The notes under the pieces are model-generated. The model was given only the letters and a program-made list of their open reading frames with translations, made no database searches and was not told the origin of the DNA. This document shows positions 44,601-51,431 of a stretch of 51,431 nucleotides of DNA, piece after piece (the stretch's first letter is position 1; each line of letters starts with the position of its first letter). Both the position numbers and the translations under genes were made by a program. This stretch comes from Alphaproteobacteria bacterium (GTDB taxonomy: Bacteria; Pseudomonadota; Alphaproteobacteria; Paracaedibacterales; VGCI01): assembly GCA_016869075.1 (NCBI GenBank), contig VGEY01000010.1:1-51431 (forward strand), given 5' to 3'.

Positions 44601-47498
44601 TGGGAAGACTTGGATGCATTCTCGAAATCTGCTTGGGAACTTTTCCGAAAAGTTCAATCAACAACAGGCTCTTCCTTTGATTCTCTCACGTCAACTTATT
44701 CAAGGGAAATTGAAACATTTTTTAACAAGAAATATGAATGGTGGCTAAATACAATTTGTGGTCCTCGTGCCCGTCTTATTTTAATGGCGTGTGAATTTGT
44801 CCGTGATAGAAATACTGCACTTGATCAGAAAAAAGCACACCCTTCAACTGAGGCCGATGCAGAAGCATCTCCGCAAAGACCAACATATCCACCTCAATTT
44901 AGGGGTGTTATAGAATCTACTCGCTTCCTCGGCGATATGATTAAAGACCTAATGATCCATACAGATTTATCAAAAGTCTCTCCCCATCTTGCTTTGCAAA
45001 TTATGGATATTCTTTTGACTCTTGACCCTACCCCAGAAAAATGGCATGCAAGCTGGTCCGGAAAATTATCAGAATTTACTAAAGGATTTTTTGGTTTTCC
45101 ACCCCATGTACAATCATTTTTACATAGACTAAGTCTCAAAGAAGCTGACGAACAGAAGGCATTTGCAGAAGCGCAAACTATCCGATTAGAAGAATATTTA
45201 GCTTCTTCAGGAAAATCTTTCCATGCTTCTCCCGCTGTACTTGCTGGCCCCTCGTCAGTGACATCGTCATCACTTTCAGCTCCCTCCCTGAGCCCATCCA
45301 TACATCCTCAAAGGCGACCTTTGCCACAACAGGAAGAACATGTATGCTCAATGCTCCGCATGCTCCTCAGAACCAATATGCGCCCACAAACACAAGAAGA
45401 AAATAGTTGTATCGAAGCAGTTTGCGACCTTATTATCCTCCCACAATTATATGCATTATCGCCATCTTCTGCGGGTCTTGCATCATTTGCAAATGGGAAA
45501 AGTGGCATTTTCCTTCGCAAACAAATCATAGGGGGTGACCATCTTCTTGTAACTTGGAGTGACAACTGGACAAGAGCATATCTCTCTCAACAAACACTGC
45601 CCTTGAACGCGAGAGAAATACTTTTAAGCCACTCCATAATTCCTTTATTCTTACATGTGCTCTATTCTCTTCAAAAAACTTGTCCCGACGTTCAATTTCA
45701 CCCCTGGTTTGCAAAAAAATTCTTAGGGACGTTTTCTAACCTACAGAAATTACTCTCGCGCCATTTACGCCCAACATTTAGTGACATAATGGAGTTTTTA
45801 TGGCCTGAAATTTTTTATATGTTCCAAGAAAAACTGAAATGTACCCAAAAAGATGTGGGCGAAGCGAGAGTCAGAACCATTCATGATGGTATAGGGAGAT
45901 ATACTCTTGAAGATACTGCTCTTGCCTTAGAGTGGACAAGTAGTATGGGCAAGTATCCACATCAATTTTTAGAGGAAGCAGAAGCCCTCCATTGGCGTTA
46001 CTTTACAAGCCTACCCTTTAATTTTGACCAAACAGCAACAGTTGCTTTAAAAAGCTTTCGCCCTAGCACCTCAAATATTGAAATTATTCTTCAAACATTA
46101 GCCTATTCTTCTAACTTTAGTATTAATTTAGGCAGCATCAATTCGGCTCATTGGCAAAATGATGAAATTCTTTCTAAACTTGCAAGGCACCCGTCCGAAC
46201 GTAAAATGCAATGCCTTCAACTAGTCTGCGCCTTACGTATGGGATGTCCGCCCGATAAATTAATACTGAAAAAAACAAGCAATGCACGTTCAATAGATGT
46301 GCAATTGAGTGGTTTTGATGCAACGTCAACGGGCGAATGCGAGCTTGATTTGTTAACGAAGGTTGTTTCCCTTTTTCCTGACGTTACACATTTGACACTT
46401 AGTAAGAATGGCATCCGATCTCTTGCACCAATGATTGGAGGGTTAAAAAGCCTTTCGCATCTTGTACATTTATCCATTCAAGGCAACCCTATACACAACC
46501 CAACCCCCCTCTTCTTCCTCACTCAACTCACTGGGCTAATGATAGATGATACATACATGCCCGATGTCTATGCTCTTCAGTTAGAAAAACTTGTAAGGCC
46601 GAAAGTTACACGCCCCTCTTTTAAACTTTCCATGTATTCCAGTGGTTCAAGCCATCAGAACACTTCTGGAAAAGAAAGAGATGGCTTTCTTAAAAGTAAT
46701 GGAGCACCAACTCTTTTTACACGTTTGAAAAGCCTTGTTTTGGCCCCTGCCTCCACCCCCGTAGATGAAGCCCTTTGTATTTTAGAGGCACTGGGTGAAA
46801 ACCAGTGGGATCAAATGCTAAGCTGTAGAGACTGCCATACGGAAGCACTTCCTCAGTTGTGCGAAAAACTTTTTGCACTCATCCGCCCTCCCTATGACCC
46901 AAGACCTTTGGCACTTAAAATGCTTTATGCAATGAGCTTCGGGTTACCCGTTGGGACAAATCCCCATACACTTGGATTCCTTGACACCCCAAGCAATACA
47001 CCGACTTGCCTGAAAAAACTTGAAATCTCCGGTCAACAGGTTCCTTTGTATTTTCCAGGCATGCTTCCTCAATTTACAAATTTAAAAGATTTAATCCTCG
47101 TAAATTGTATGCAACCTACCATATTACACTCTTTTCCTCGTTTACCTCAGCTGGAAATTCTTGATCTTTCACACAATGCAATTACTTCTCTAAAAGACTT
47201 AAGTACTTCTGACCAAGTTCTAAAATTTCCCAACCTTTGTGTTTTTATCTTTTCTCATAATGCACTCACCTCTGGAAATGCGACATCTAATTATAATGGC
47301 ATAATATATCTCTTAAATATGGAACACTTAGGCTATTTAGATTTAAGTCATAACGCTCTAACCAATCCCCCACCCTTCCAAAATTTAATCAGACAACTTG
47401 GACATTTTGATATTCGGCATAATAAAATTGACGCCTATAAGAGAGCCCAAAATGTAGAAAAGGAAGAATTAAAATTCTACTATTCACCGCAAGATTAA
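41610..47498 (+). CDS. Giant secreted leucine-rich-repeat protein, 1962 aa
   Basis: A signal peptide (MIQIILFFFIILLPTFA) is followed by a helical region. A Ser/Pro-rich low-complexity segment runs from about residue 290 to 420 (for example TRPASIPSSPLPIGSRSTP). A very long middle part, about 430-1580, shows no domain I recognise. Leucine-rich repeats follow, about 1588-1660 (VTHLTLSKNGIRSLAPMIGG and LVHLSIQGNPIHN) and 1820-1945 (LEILDLSHNAITSLKDL, LGYLDLSHNALTNPPP). LRRs of this kind bind proteins and are common in bacterial proteins directed at eukaryotic hosts. No ubiquitin-ligase (NEL) domain or membrane anchor is visible. It is followed after 217 bases by another secreted/membrane unknown. 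A weak leader region (41400-41609) contains only AT-rich DNA. Confidence 0.85.
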   Translation: MIQIILFFFIILLPTFAADADALYRQYQERTLAWRSAQQSLHEEIDTSLKGKPDEFIELLEIIQQKRTQLKTYPLFTEELEALLRHLAPPEQLLEQNRTLLLGSFSNQHFRPMTELIERMDGFITRWEAAEGALKFHQMIFSVMRDYQVEWESFSQDISSKLFTSALKPPDLEAMHVKISGTFFKWAVDYRSALDKASAQFGSSGESWMSLMQQSSPQITAYFQDKGKILWDIILFTLVKMSKDISAVPLEYKTLKDEFFNDPSPESDGRDPLIKIIRSLIDEPDASNSDSALTDTRSDSSVLRTESSSPKSRSNSALSMTGTRPASIPSSPLPIGSRSTPAPSSGSGSGSPSLLALAARSAPIERKISPSSPVLISSPAQGTPPLAVHSSPALGSPPARAIASSHSSPVVSSPLRKTSNPSAWLSIKEKNVNLLADELRRAFLPFANLQALIRSFSEPSELLLNIDTICKSLVNLNKYYKAFIIHYKFHLSEASDILHPKARVKKFGQRPILIPQAMATEACVLWRNGLLCFNTPDSTDDLSYSYWGAPTGPAEEGNRRLHKMGSLIFEPMSPLYPCYVGSQWTLSLLETLFGIQSVSPLALLDISNIAFLDPNLETKGKMQYFISSGMHHDILAKYFDDSSVWKPETRNCLVTVHRQKELLTLKQFLMDIYSGQASFSQIDPYTYGMEYLFSLVTRSSRPLESYGLVAETSTISPGSTLKLQRTGPSDLMTPRFENCLSLFPMAEGQVPESVRRAFCSHNMPLLLSFLLREEASFHNFRNDVIKRYLLHTRHSSSDELKVDITQAQMLGLLSAVRPDSLKKIIDNYNEIKKALEENSTVAYLELQDMIQPQEAALAAKEEVEEQFRKESSLSFFFGTLVPLLLEQYKSSPSNPQTPPIYSLEDLVSFEKASRACYEICKKPSSLLTESPSFDQLMKGRLPQVVSFFKEEYAKTVPTVPHNRDFLIFFGRVLPALIKKLRAENISSIRLGEHPAYTWEDLDAFSKSAWELFRKVQSTTGSSFDSLTSTYSREIETFFNKKYEWWLNTICGPRARLILMACEFVRDRNTALDQKKAHPSTEADAEASPQRPTYPPQFRGVIESTRFLGDMIKDLMIHTDLSKVSPHLALQIMDILLTLDPTPEKWHASWSGKLSEFTKGFFGFPPHVQSFLHRLSLKEADEQKAFAEAQTIRLEEYLASSGKSFHASPAVLAGPSSVTSSSLSAPSLSPSIHPQRRPLPQQEEHVCSMLRMLLRTNMRPQTQEENSCIEAVCDLIILPQLYALSPSSAGLASFANGKSGIFLRKQIIGGDHLLVTWSDNWTRAYLSQQTLPLNAREILLSHSIIPLFLHVLYSLQKTCPDVQFHPWFAKKFLGTFSNLQKLLSRHLRPTFSDIMEFLWPEIFYMFQEKLKCTQKDVGEARVRTIHDGIGRYTLEDTALALEWTSSMGKYPHQFLEEAEALHWRYFTSLPFNFDQTATVALKSFRPSTSNIEIILQTLAYSSNFSINLGSINSAHWQNDEILSKLARHPSERKMQCLQLVCALRMGCPPDKLILKKTSNARSIDVQLSGFDATSTGECELDLLTKVVSLFPDVTHLTLSKNGIRSLAPMIGGLKSLSHLVHLSIQGNPIHNPTPLFFLTQLTGLMIDDTYMPDVYALQLEKLVRPKVTRPSFKLSMYSSGSSHQNTSGKERDGFLKSNGAPTLFTRLKSLVLAPASTPVDEALCILEALGENQWDQMLSCRDCHTEALPQLCEKLFALIRPPYDPRPLALKMLYAMSFGLPVGTNPHTLGFLDTPSNTPTCLKKLEISGQQVPLYFPGMLPQFTNLKDLILVNCMQPTILHSFPRLPQLEILDLSHNAITSLKDLSTSDQVLKFPNLCVFIFSHNALTSGNATSNYNGIIYLLNMEHLGYLDLSHNALTNPPPFQNLIRQLGHFDIRHNKIDAYKRAQNVEKEELKFYYSPQD

Positions 47499-47715
47499 AC
47501 TCATACTTCTTTTAAGTTTTTGAAAAAAAAGGATATATAAAAAGTAGATTTATTTTTTCAATAATTTGTCTAAAAATCTTGTTTATATTTTTTTTAAAAG
47601 GTATAGTTGAATTATTAACCCAAGCTTAAACGAGCAATTCTATTAGTTGGTATTGAACGAAATAAGAATTTACCAATTATTATAGACTTTTTTATCATTG
47701 AAGGAGCAAAATTTG

Positions 47716-49629
47716 ATGTTAATTTTAATCAAATTAATTCTCACATTTTTTATTTTCTCAACACATTATTTGCCCTGTTATGCTGCTGAAGCACAAAGTC
47801 TATTGGTAAATGAGGATGATGAAGGTGATAAATATAGAAAATTTAGAAGGCAACACACCGCACTCCCTTCCTCACAAGTTGAAGCGGGTGAAAGCAGTCC
47901 TTTGTTAGGCGGTATTGAAAACCCACTCCCGAGAAGCGATAGTGGTTCAAAGAAAGATGAGTTAGAAGTATACTTAAAACCCGTCGTTCAAGTCCCAACT
48001 TCCCAAACTTGCAAACAAATTACATCTGGTACAGCGAGCGCGTTTGCTGGGCTATTTGCTGCCCAAACCGGTATTCCACTCGGGTCAGTAAGTTTGGGAG
48101 AAATAGGCATAACAACCGCTGTTATTCCTGATACTGGAGCTCCAGAAGTTGCCTTAATAACCGCTTTAGCAGTTCCAGCTGCAACGGTTGCATTGGTTCA
48201 TACTTATAATCGCATAGCGGATAAAATGACTCCTGAACCCGAGGAAACAAAGCGCGTAAAAAGAATTGTAACTGATCCCGCTCCTCGGTCAAAGTTTGAA
48301 AGATGGTTACACTCTACTCCCTCTACCATTCTATGTTTAGGTATTATGGCATCACAGTTTTTTACGTCCATTTTCTTTATGGAGTCAGGGATTACATTTT
48401 TGAGTGATTATGCAACAGTTTTCGGGGTGACATTTGGATTATTATTCAGCCTTGTCGTCTATGAAGTTTTTATTGCCCCAACAAACAATCCCAACAACAA
48501 CCCAAATAAAAATTATTTCAGAAAGAAAATAGAGAAAATTCACGAAGAAGAGCTCACCGAAGTGATTACTCATGCACAAGCCGTCATTATGAGTGGGAAA
48601 AAGCCGCAAGAAATTCAAACCCTTGGAGAAGTTATGAATGCAATTTATGCGCCACTTTCACCTGATGATGATTCTTTAGGAGCTCACTTAGAAAGTGAAG
48701 GAGCAAGAGAGGATGAAAGAAGAAATGCAGATAGAGGGGCTGATAAACAAGATGATGCTGACGATATACGCCCCATCCCTCGTGCCCCTGTCGTTTCTGA
48801 AGCCTCCATGCGAGATGTGCGACTTCCACCAGAACCAAAATATGTGCAAGCCTTTAAAGCAATCATTGAAGTAGCAAAGAGTACGCCTGGCTATATAAAA
48901 GTATGGGATAAAGCAGCGAGTACGTTTGGCAAGTGGACGGGGAATTTGTTACAAATCTATGCCCTTACAAATCGTTATGTTGCGATCTCTTCTTTAACCA
49001 CTCTGGCACTGGTGGCTTTAAAAACTCCGGAAACAGTTGCTTTCGGAGCAGGAATTGTTGTTGCAGCTGTGGCTACTCCCGCATTAATTGGTTTTTCTTA
49101 CAGAATGACAGCTCTTGCTTGTCCTGTATACGAACGTGTTTTTAAAATTTTTCAACCAACGGTTTCTGCTGGACAATGGGGGGGACGCATACCTGGATTT
49201 CTGAGTCCCACATTTTCAGCTGTATATTTTCCTATTGCTTATGAAGTTTTTGTAAGAAACAAGCTCTACTTACAAACATCCAACATTACAAATACCCCAA
49301 TGCAGCTCGCGTTAGTGATGGGTGAAGTTTTAGGAACAATATTTCCAGCGGGCATTTATTTTTTTAGTCCTCCTCTAGAAAGAATAACAAACTGGGTCCA
49401 AACTGGGGCAGAAATAAATGTCTTGTGCTGTCATTTCAAATTATTACCCTGTGTTGATAGAAGCGGGAGGAGGAGGCAGAGGCTAATCATGTATAATAAA
49501 CTTCAAACCCTCAAACAATTAGTAAGAAATCTTAAGCCAGAATATCGAGAATTTTTACACTCACAATTGAGAAGACATCTTCCAGAAAAGGATTATGCTG
49601 CTTCAGATATCTATTCAGAAAATGAGTAA
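47716..49629 (+). CDS. Exported multi-pass membrane protein of unknown function, 637 aa
   Basis: ATG 47716 is preferred over TTG 47698 because AAGGAG lies at 47701-47706. A leader (MLILIKLILTFFIFSTHYLP, ending CYAA) may be cleaved. Hydrophobic regions with several potential membrane segments lie at about 105-165, 205-255, 415-470 and 530-560, separated by polar loops. One loop, about 340-375, is very acidic and Asp/Glu/Arg-rich. Repeated YEVF and FTSIFFM-like aromatic patches hint at internal similarity between the halves (LVVYEVFIAP and FPIAYEVFVRN). No transporter motif recognised. It follows the giant LRR gene on the same strand and may belong to the same accessory island. Confidence 0.75.
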   Translation: MLILIKLILTFFIFSTHYLPCYAAEAQSLLVNEDDEGDKYRKFRRQHTALPSSQVEAGESSPLLGGIENPLPRSDSGSKKDELEVYLKPVVQVPTSQTCKQITSGTASAFAGLFAAQTGIPLGSVSLGEIGITTAVIPDTGAPEVALITALAVPAATVALVHTYNRIADKMTPEPEETKRVKRIVTDPAPRSKFERWLHSTPSTILCLGIMASQFFTSIFFMESGITFLSDYATVFGVTFGLLFSLVVYEVFIAPTNNPNNNPNKNYFRKKIEKIHEEELTEVITHAQAVIMSGKKPQEIQTLGEVMNAIYAPLSPDDDSLGAHLESEGAREDERRNADRGADKQDDADDIRPIPRAPVVSEASMRDVRLPPEPKYVQAFKAIIEVAKSTPGYIKVWDKAASTFGKWTGNLLQIYALTNRYVAISSLTTLALVALKTPETVAFGAGIVVAAVATPALIGFSYRMTALACPVYERVFKIFQPTVSAGQWGGRIPGFLSPTFSAVYFPIAYEVFVRNKLYLQTSNITNTPMQLALVMGEVLGTIFPAGIYFFSPPLERITNWVQTGAEINVLCCHFKLLPCVDRSGRRRQRLIMYNKLQTLKQLVRNLKPEYREFLHSQLRRHLPEKDYAASDIYSENE

Positions 49630-49636
49630 AAAAATT

Positions 49637-50299
49637 TTAAGGCGGGCATTGGCTTTTGAAACGATTTATTTTGTGTGAACTGTGTAGAAAAAAAATCTCA
49701 TGATGAATGCCCCCATTTCTTCTAACCCTGCGCAAGACTGCTTCAGATATTTCTGCAAGTCCAGTTACGGCAAGGGTATTTCCTACTCTGCTGACATCTC
49801 CGAGCCGATCGAGATGCCATTGAAGCATCCTACCAATGCGTTCTAGTCGTATTTCAGTCAGCATAAGAAGAGATTCCAAGCCGTGAAGTAAGCTGTATTC
49901 TATCATTCCTACAAAGAGTTCCGCGGTTGCTTTCTTAATAATGCCTTTATGTTTATCGCAATTTATTGACGCTGTCACAAACCTACTACTCTCCCAAATC
50001 CTTTGAGAAGGAGCAAACCCCCTTTCTGGCTTAATAAGAGAAGAAAAAATATTCATAGTTAAATTGGGAACCAAGGTAGGCGTCAACCGAACTCCACCTA
50101 TGACTGCGCCCTTTTCGTCAGGTTTATAAAGTAAATAATGGGCTTGATCATGGTCAAACTGGTCAATTTCTTGCTCTTTTTCAGCTGTTAAGTTCCATCC
50201 TCTCTCATCAATAAGGATTTTTTTCCTCAACTTGAAGAAGTCTTCAAGGTCCTTTTGATAAAAGTCTTGGCTAGCGGGTGAAACAATGTGAAGCATCAT
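49637..50299 (-). CDS. luxI: LuxI-family acyl-homoserine lactone synthase
   Basis: The enzyme makes an acyl-homoserine lactone signal from SAM and an acyl-carrier protein. Family residues are all in place: Arg25 and Trp35 in LRKKILIDERGW, Asp46 and Asp49 in EIDQFDHD, Arg71 in GGVRLTPT, Phe85 in NIFSSL, and Glu103 and Arg106 in WESSRFV. The aromatic usually found four residues after Arg25 is replaced by Leu. Length 220 is in the family range. The specific gene name is generic: the acyl chain made cannot be told from sequence. It lies 90 bases from a small unknown on the same strand and is near a divergent LuxR-type sensor domain. Its promoter lies in the AT-rich 50300-50388. Confidence 0.88.
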   Translation of the reverse strand: MMLHIVSPASQDFYQKDLEDFFKLRKKILIDERGWNLTAEKEQEIDQFDHDQAHYLLYKPDEKGAVIGGVRLTPTLVPNLTMNIFSSLIKPERGFAPSQRIWESSRFVTASINCDKHKGIIKKATAELFVGMIEYSLLHGLESLLMLTEIRLERIGRMLQWHLDRLGDVSRVGNTLAVTGLAEISEAVLRRVRRNGGIHHEIFFLHSSHKINRFKSQCPP

Positions 50300-50388
50300 A
50301 ACGCCTATTCATGGGTTAATAATATTAAAATCCTTATAATATAAAAATAGTAATTCTATGAAATTATTTTATTGCCCAAATAATTTTA

Positions 50389-50664
50389 TTAAATATCGGA
50401 TAATTTATTTGTAAGAATTTCTTGTGCAAAGTTCTTGGCGTCTTCGAAGTTTTTAAATGATTGAATATACTTATATTTTTCTTCATTGCTTACAGGAAAC
50501 CACTCAAACACCCAAACTTCATAGGACATTAACTTTTCCCTGGAGGATTTATAGACGCGAGCAGATATCCAAACGGTATCGCTTGCTATTTCAGTTGTCT
50601 CATAAAGACGTTCTTGATCCGTATCAAAGAGAAGTTCAGAGGCTATATGGGGGAATGTCGACAT
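50389..50664 (-). CDS. Small protein of unknown function between luxI and the LuxR-like gene, 91 aa
   Basis: The product is soluble and compact, with many aromatic residues (EVWVFEWFPVSNEEKYKYI) and a helical end (FEDAKNFAQEILTNKL). No signal peptide or HTH is visible. It lies 89 bases upstream of luxI in the same direction and 74 bases from the divergent LuxR-like gene, so it sits exactly inside the quorum-sensing locus. It could modify signal response or be unrelated. No family recognised. The start has no strong ribosome-binding site. Confidence 0.6.
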   Translation of the reverse strand: MSTFPHIASELLFDTDQERLYETTEIASDTVWISARVYKSSREKLMSYEVWVFEWFPVSNEEKYKYIQSFKNFEDAKNFAQEILTNKLSDI

Positions 50665-50738
50665 ATTTTTCTTCTTAAAAATTTACTTAAAATAAGGTAT
50701 AATTACGATATTATTATAAAAAGGGATTAAATAAAAAA

Positions 50739-51392
50739 ATGAAACCATACCCTTTAGATTTTGCACAAAAATGCCTCGTGGATATCGACCACGATTATCT
50801 TACATTTTTTGACTTAAAAAAAGGGGCTGATTCGTCCTTCTCCACCTATCCTCAACAATGGTGTGATCGTTATGTAGAACAAAAGTATTATGTAAATGAT
50901 TTTGTCCATATGAGGCGTTCGCCCATTCCATTTGCCTGGGGAGAAAAAATATCTAAAAGTATGGCCTCTCATCAAGTAAAAATATTTAAGGAAGCCCAAG
51001 ACTTTGGCATTTTCAAGGGGATAACTTCTCTCTTTTCTTCAGGAAACACCCAAGGAGCCATTACTCTTTCTTTTAACAAAAATGAAAAGTTAACACAGAG
51101 CAAAATTTTAAAAATAGGTCAGGATCTTCAACATATTTGCCAGTTAATTGCCACATATAAAGATCTTCTTGAAATGGACCCCAATTCTTGCAAGGAAATT
51201 ACTCTTTTTTTAGAAGAAGTTGCCCAGTGGCAAAAGGAAAATAAAAAGCAAAAGAAGAGAAAAAATCTCCTCTTGCAAGAAGTATTATCAGATATAAGGG
51301 CTGCGCAAATGCTCATAGAGCATCATGAGACAAAAGAGTGTGCATTAGAAGCACTTCACAGAATCTCTAAAGACATTGAAAGGCTTTTCTAG
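50739..51392 (+). CDS. LuxR-type autoinducer-binding domain without DNA-binding domain
   Basis: Residues 1-140 match the autoinducer-binding domain of LuxR/LasR/TraR: Trp41 and Tyr45 (QQWCDRY), Tyr51 and Asp54 (YYVNDF), Trp67 (PFAWG) and the G-x3-G pair Gly90/Gly94 (DFGIFKGI). The Pro that usually follows the conserved Asp is Phe here. LuxR proteins normally continue into an HTH of about 65 residues (LTxRExEVL...). Here residues 145-217 are instead a charged, Lys/Glu-rich helical segment (WQKENKKQKKRKNLLLQEVL), with no HTH motif. The TAG stop uses the first G of a 26-G run, so the true 3' end is uncertain. It may act as a dominant-negative or binding partner that titrates the signal. Confidence 0.82.
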   Translation: MKPYPLDFAQKCLVDIDHDYLTFFDLKKGADSSFSTYPQQWCDRYVEQKYYVNDFVHMRRSPIPFAWGEKISKSMASHQVKIFKEAQDFGIFKGITSLFSSGNTQGAITLSFNKNEKLTQSKILKIGQDLQHICQLIATYKDLLEMDPNSCKEITLFLEEVAQWQKENKKQKKRKNLLLQEVLSDIRAAQMLIEHHETKECALEALHRISKDIERLF

Positions 51393-51417
51393 GGGGGGGG
51401 GGGGGGGGGGGGGGGGG
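51392..51417. repeat. 26-base poly-G run at the window end
   Basis: An uninterrupted run of 26 G, preceded by TA of the stop codon and followed by AGGCGAGAAACCAC to the edge. It may be an assembly or base-calling artefact, or a real homopolymer. Confidence 0.9.
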
Positions 51418-51431
51418 AGGCGAGAAACCAC

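Noticed and set aside
44894..45301. 135-codon minus-strand frame in the LRR gene
   Set aside because: No ribosome-binding site or homology; lies fully within a strong coding frame.
50300..50388. lux box upstream of luxI
   Set aside because: I looked for a 20-bp inverted repeat of the CTGT-ACAG kind and saw none; the AT-rich sequence gives only short, chance symmetry.

Overview
The window looks like a chromosome segment of an alphaproteobacterium, most likely a host-associated or intracellular lineage of the Holosporales/Caedibacter type. Three things point there: an AT-leaning composition, alphaproteobacterial gene sets (fused indolepyruvate ferredoxin oxidoreductase, MlaEFD with PqiC-type lipoprotein, membrane-anchored CycM-type cytochrome c, rpsB-tsf-pyrH-frr, SRP RNA just upstream of dnaX), and many signal-peptide proteins with no recognisable relatives set between housekeeping genes. 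The taxonomic call is inference from gene content only.

Layout: 1-3456 (-) is a nearly complete indolepyruvate ferredoxin oxidoreductase cut by the window edge. 3.8-7.1 kb holds a broken secreted-protein gene, two secreted unknowns, a 57-residue ORF and a HEPN-like gene. 7.1-10.5 kb (-) is an mlaE-mlaF-mlaD-lipoprotein operon for phospholipid or other lipid traffic. rpmE follows, then a lipoprotein, uvrD-prmA, a secreted unknown, an RhlE-type RNA helicase and a His-rich secreted protein. 18.7-24.6 kb holds rluD, valS, ybaB, dnaX and the SRP RNA. 24.8-26.5 kb encodes a secreted protein with a polyproline tract followed by WH2-like actin-binding motifs. Next come kdsB, a cytochrome c, a YejA-like peptide-binding protein, a Cache-like secreted protein and an MFS exporter. 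32.3-34 kb carries a secreted protein of six-cysteine repeats. tmk-dacA-rlpA, a small secreted protein, rpsB-tsf-pyrH-frr and tRNA-Arg(UCU) follow. 41.6-49.6 kb is taken by a 1962-residue secreted leucine-rich-repeat protein and a multi-pass membrane protein. The right end has a LuxI-family autoinducer synthase, a small unknown, and a LuxR-type autoinducer-binding domain that lacks a DNA-binding domain, ending at a 26-base G run.

The housekeeping genes make envelope precursors (kdsB, dacA, rlpA, mla), translation factors and DNA repair/replication parts. The accessory genes look outward: an actin-nucleator-like protein, LRR and Cys-repeat proteins and quorum sensing fit a bacterium that manipulates a eukaryotic host. 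The strongest leads are the polyproline/WH2 protein (24838-26496) and the LuxI/truncated-LuxR locus (49637-51392).
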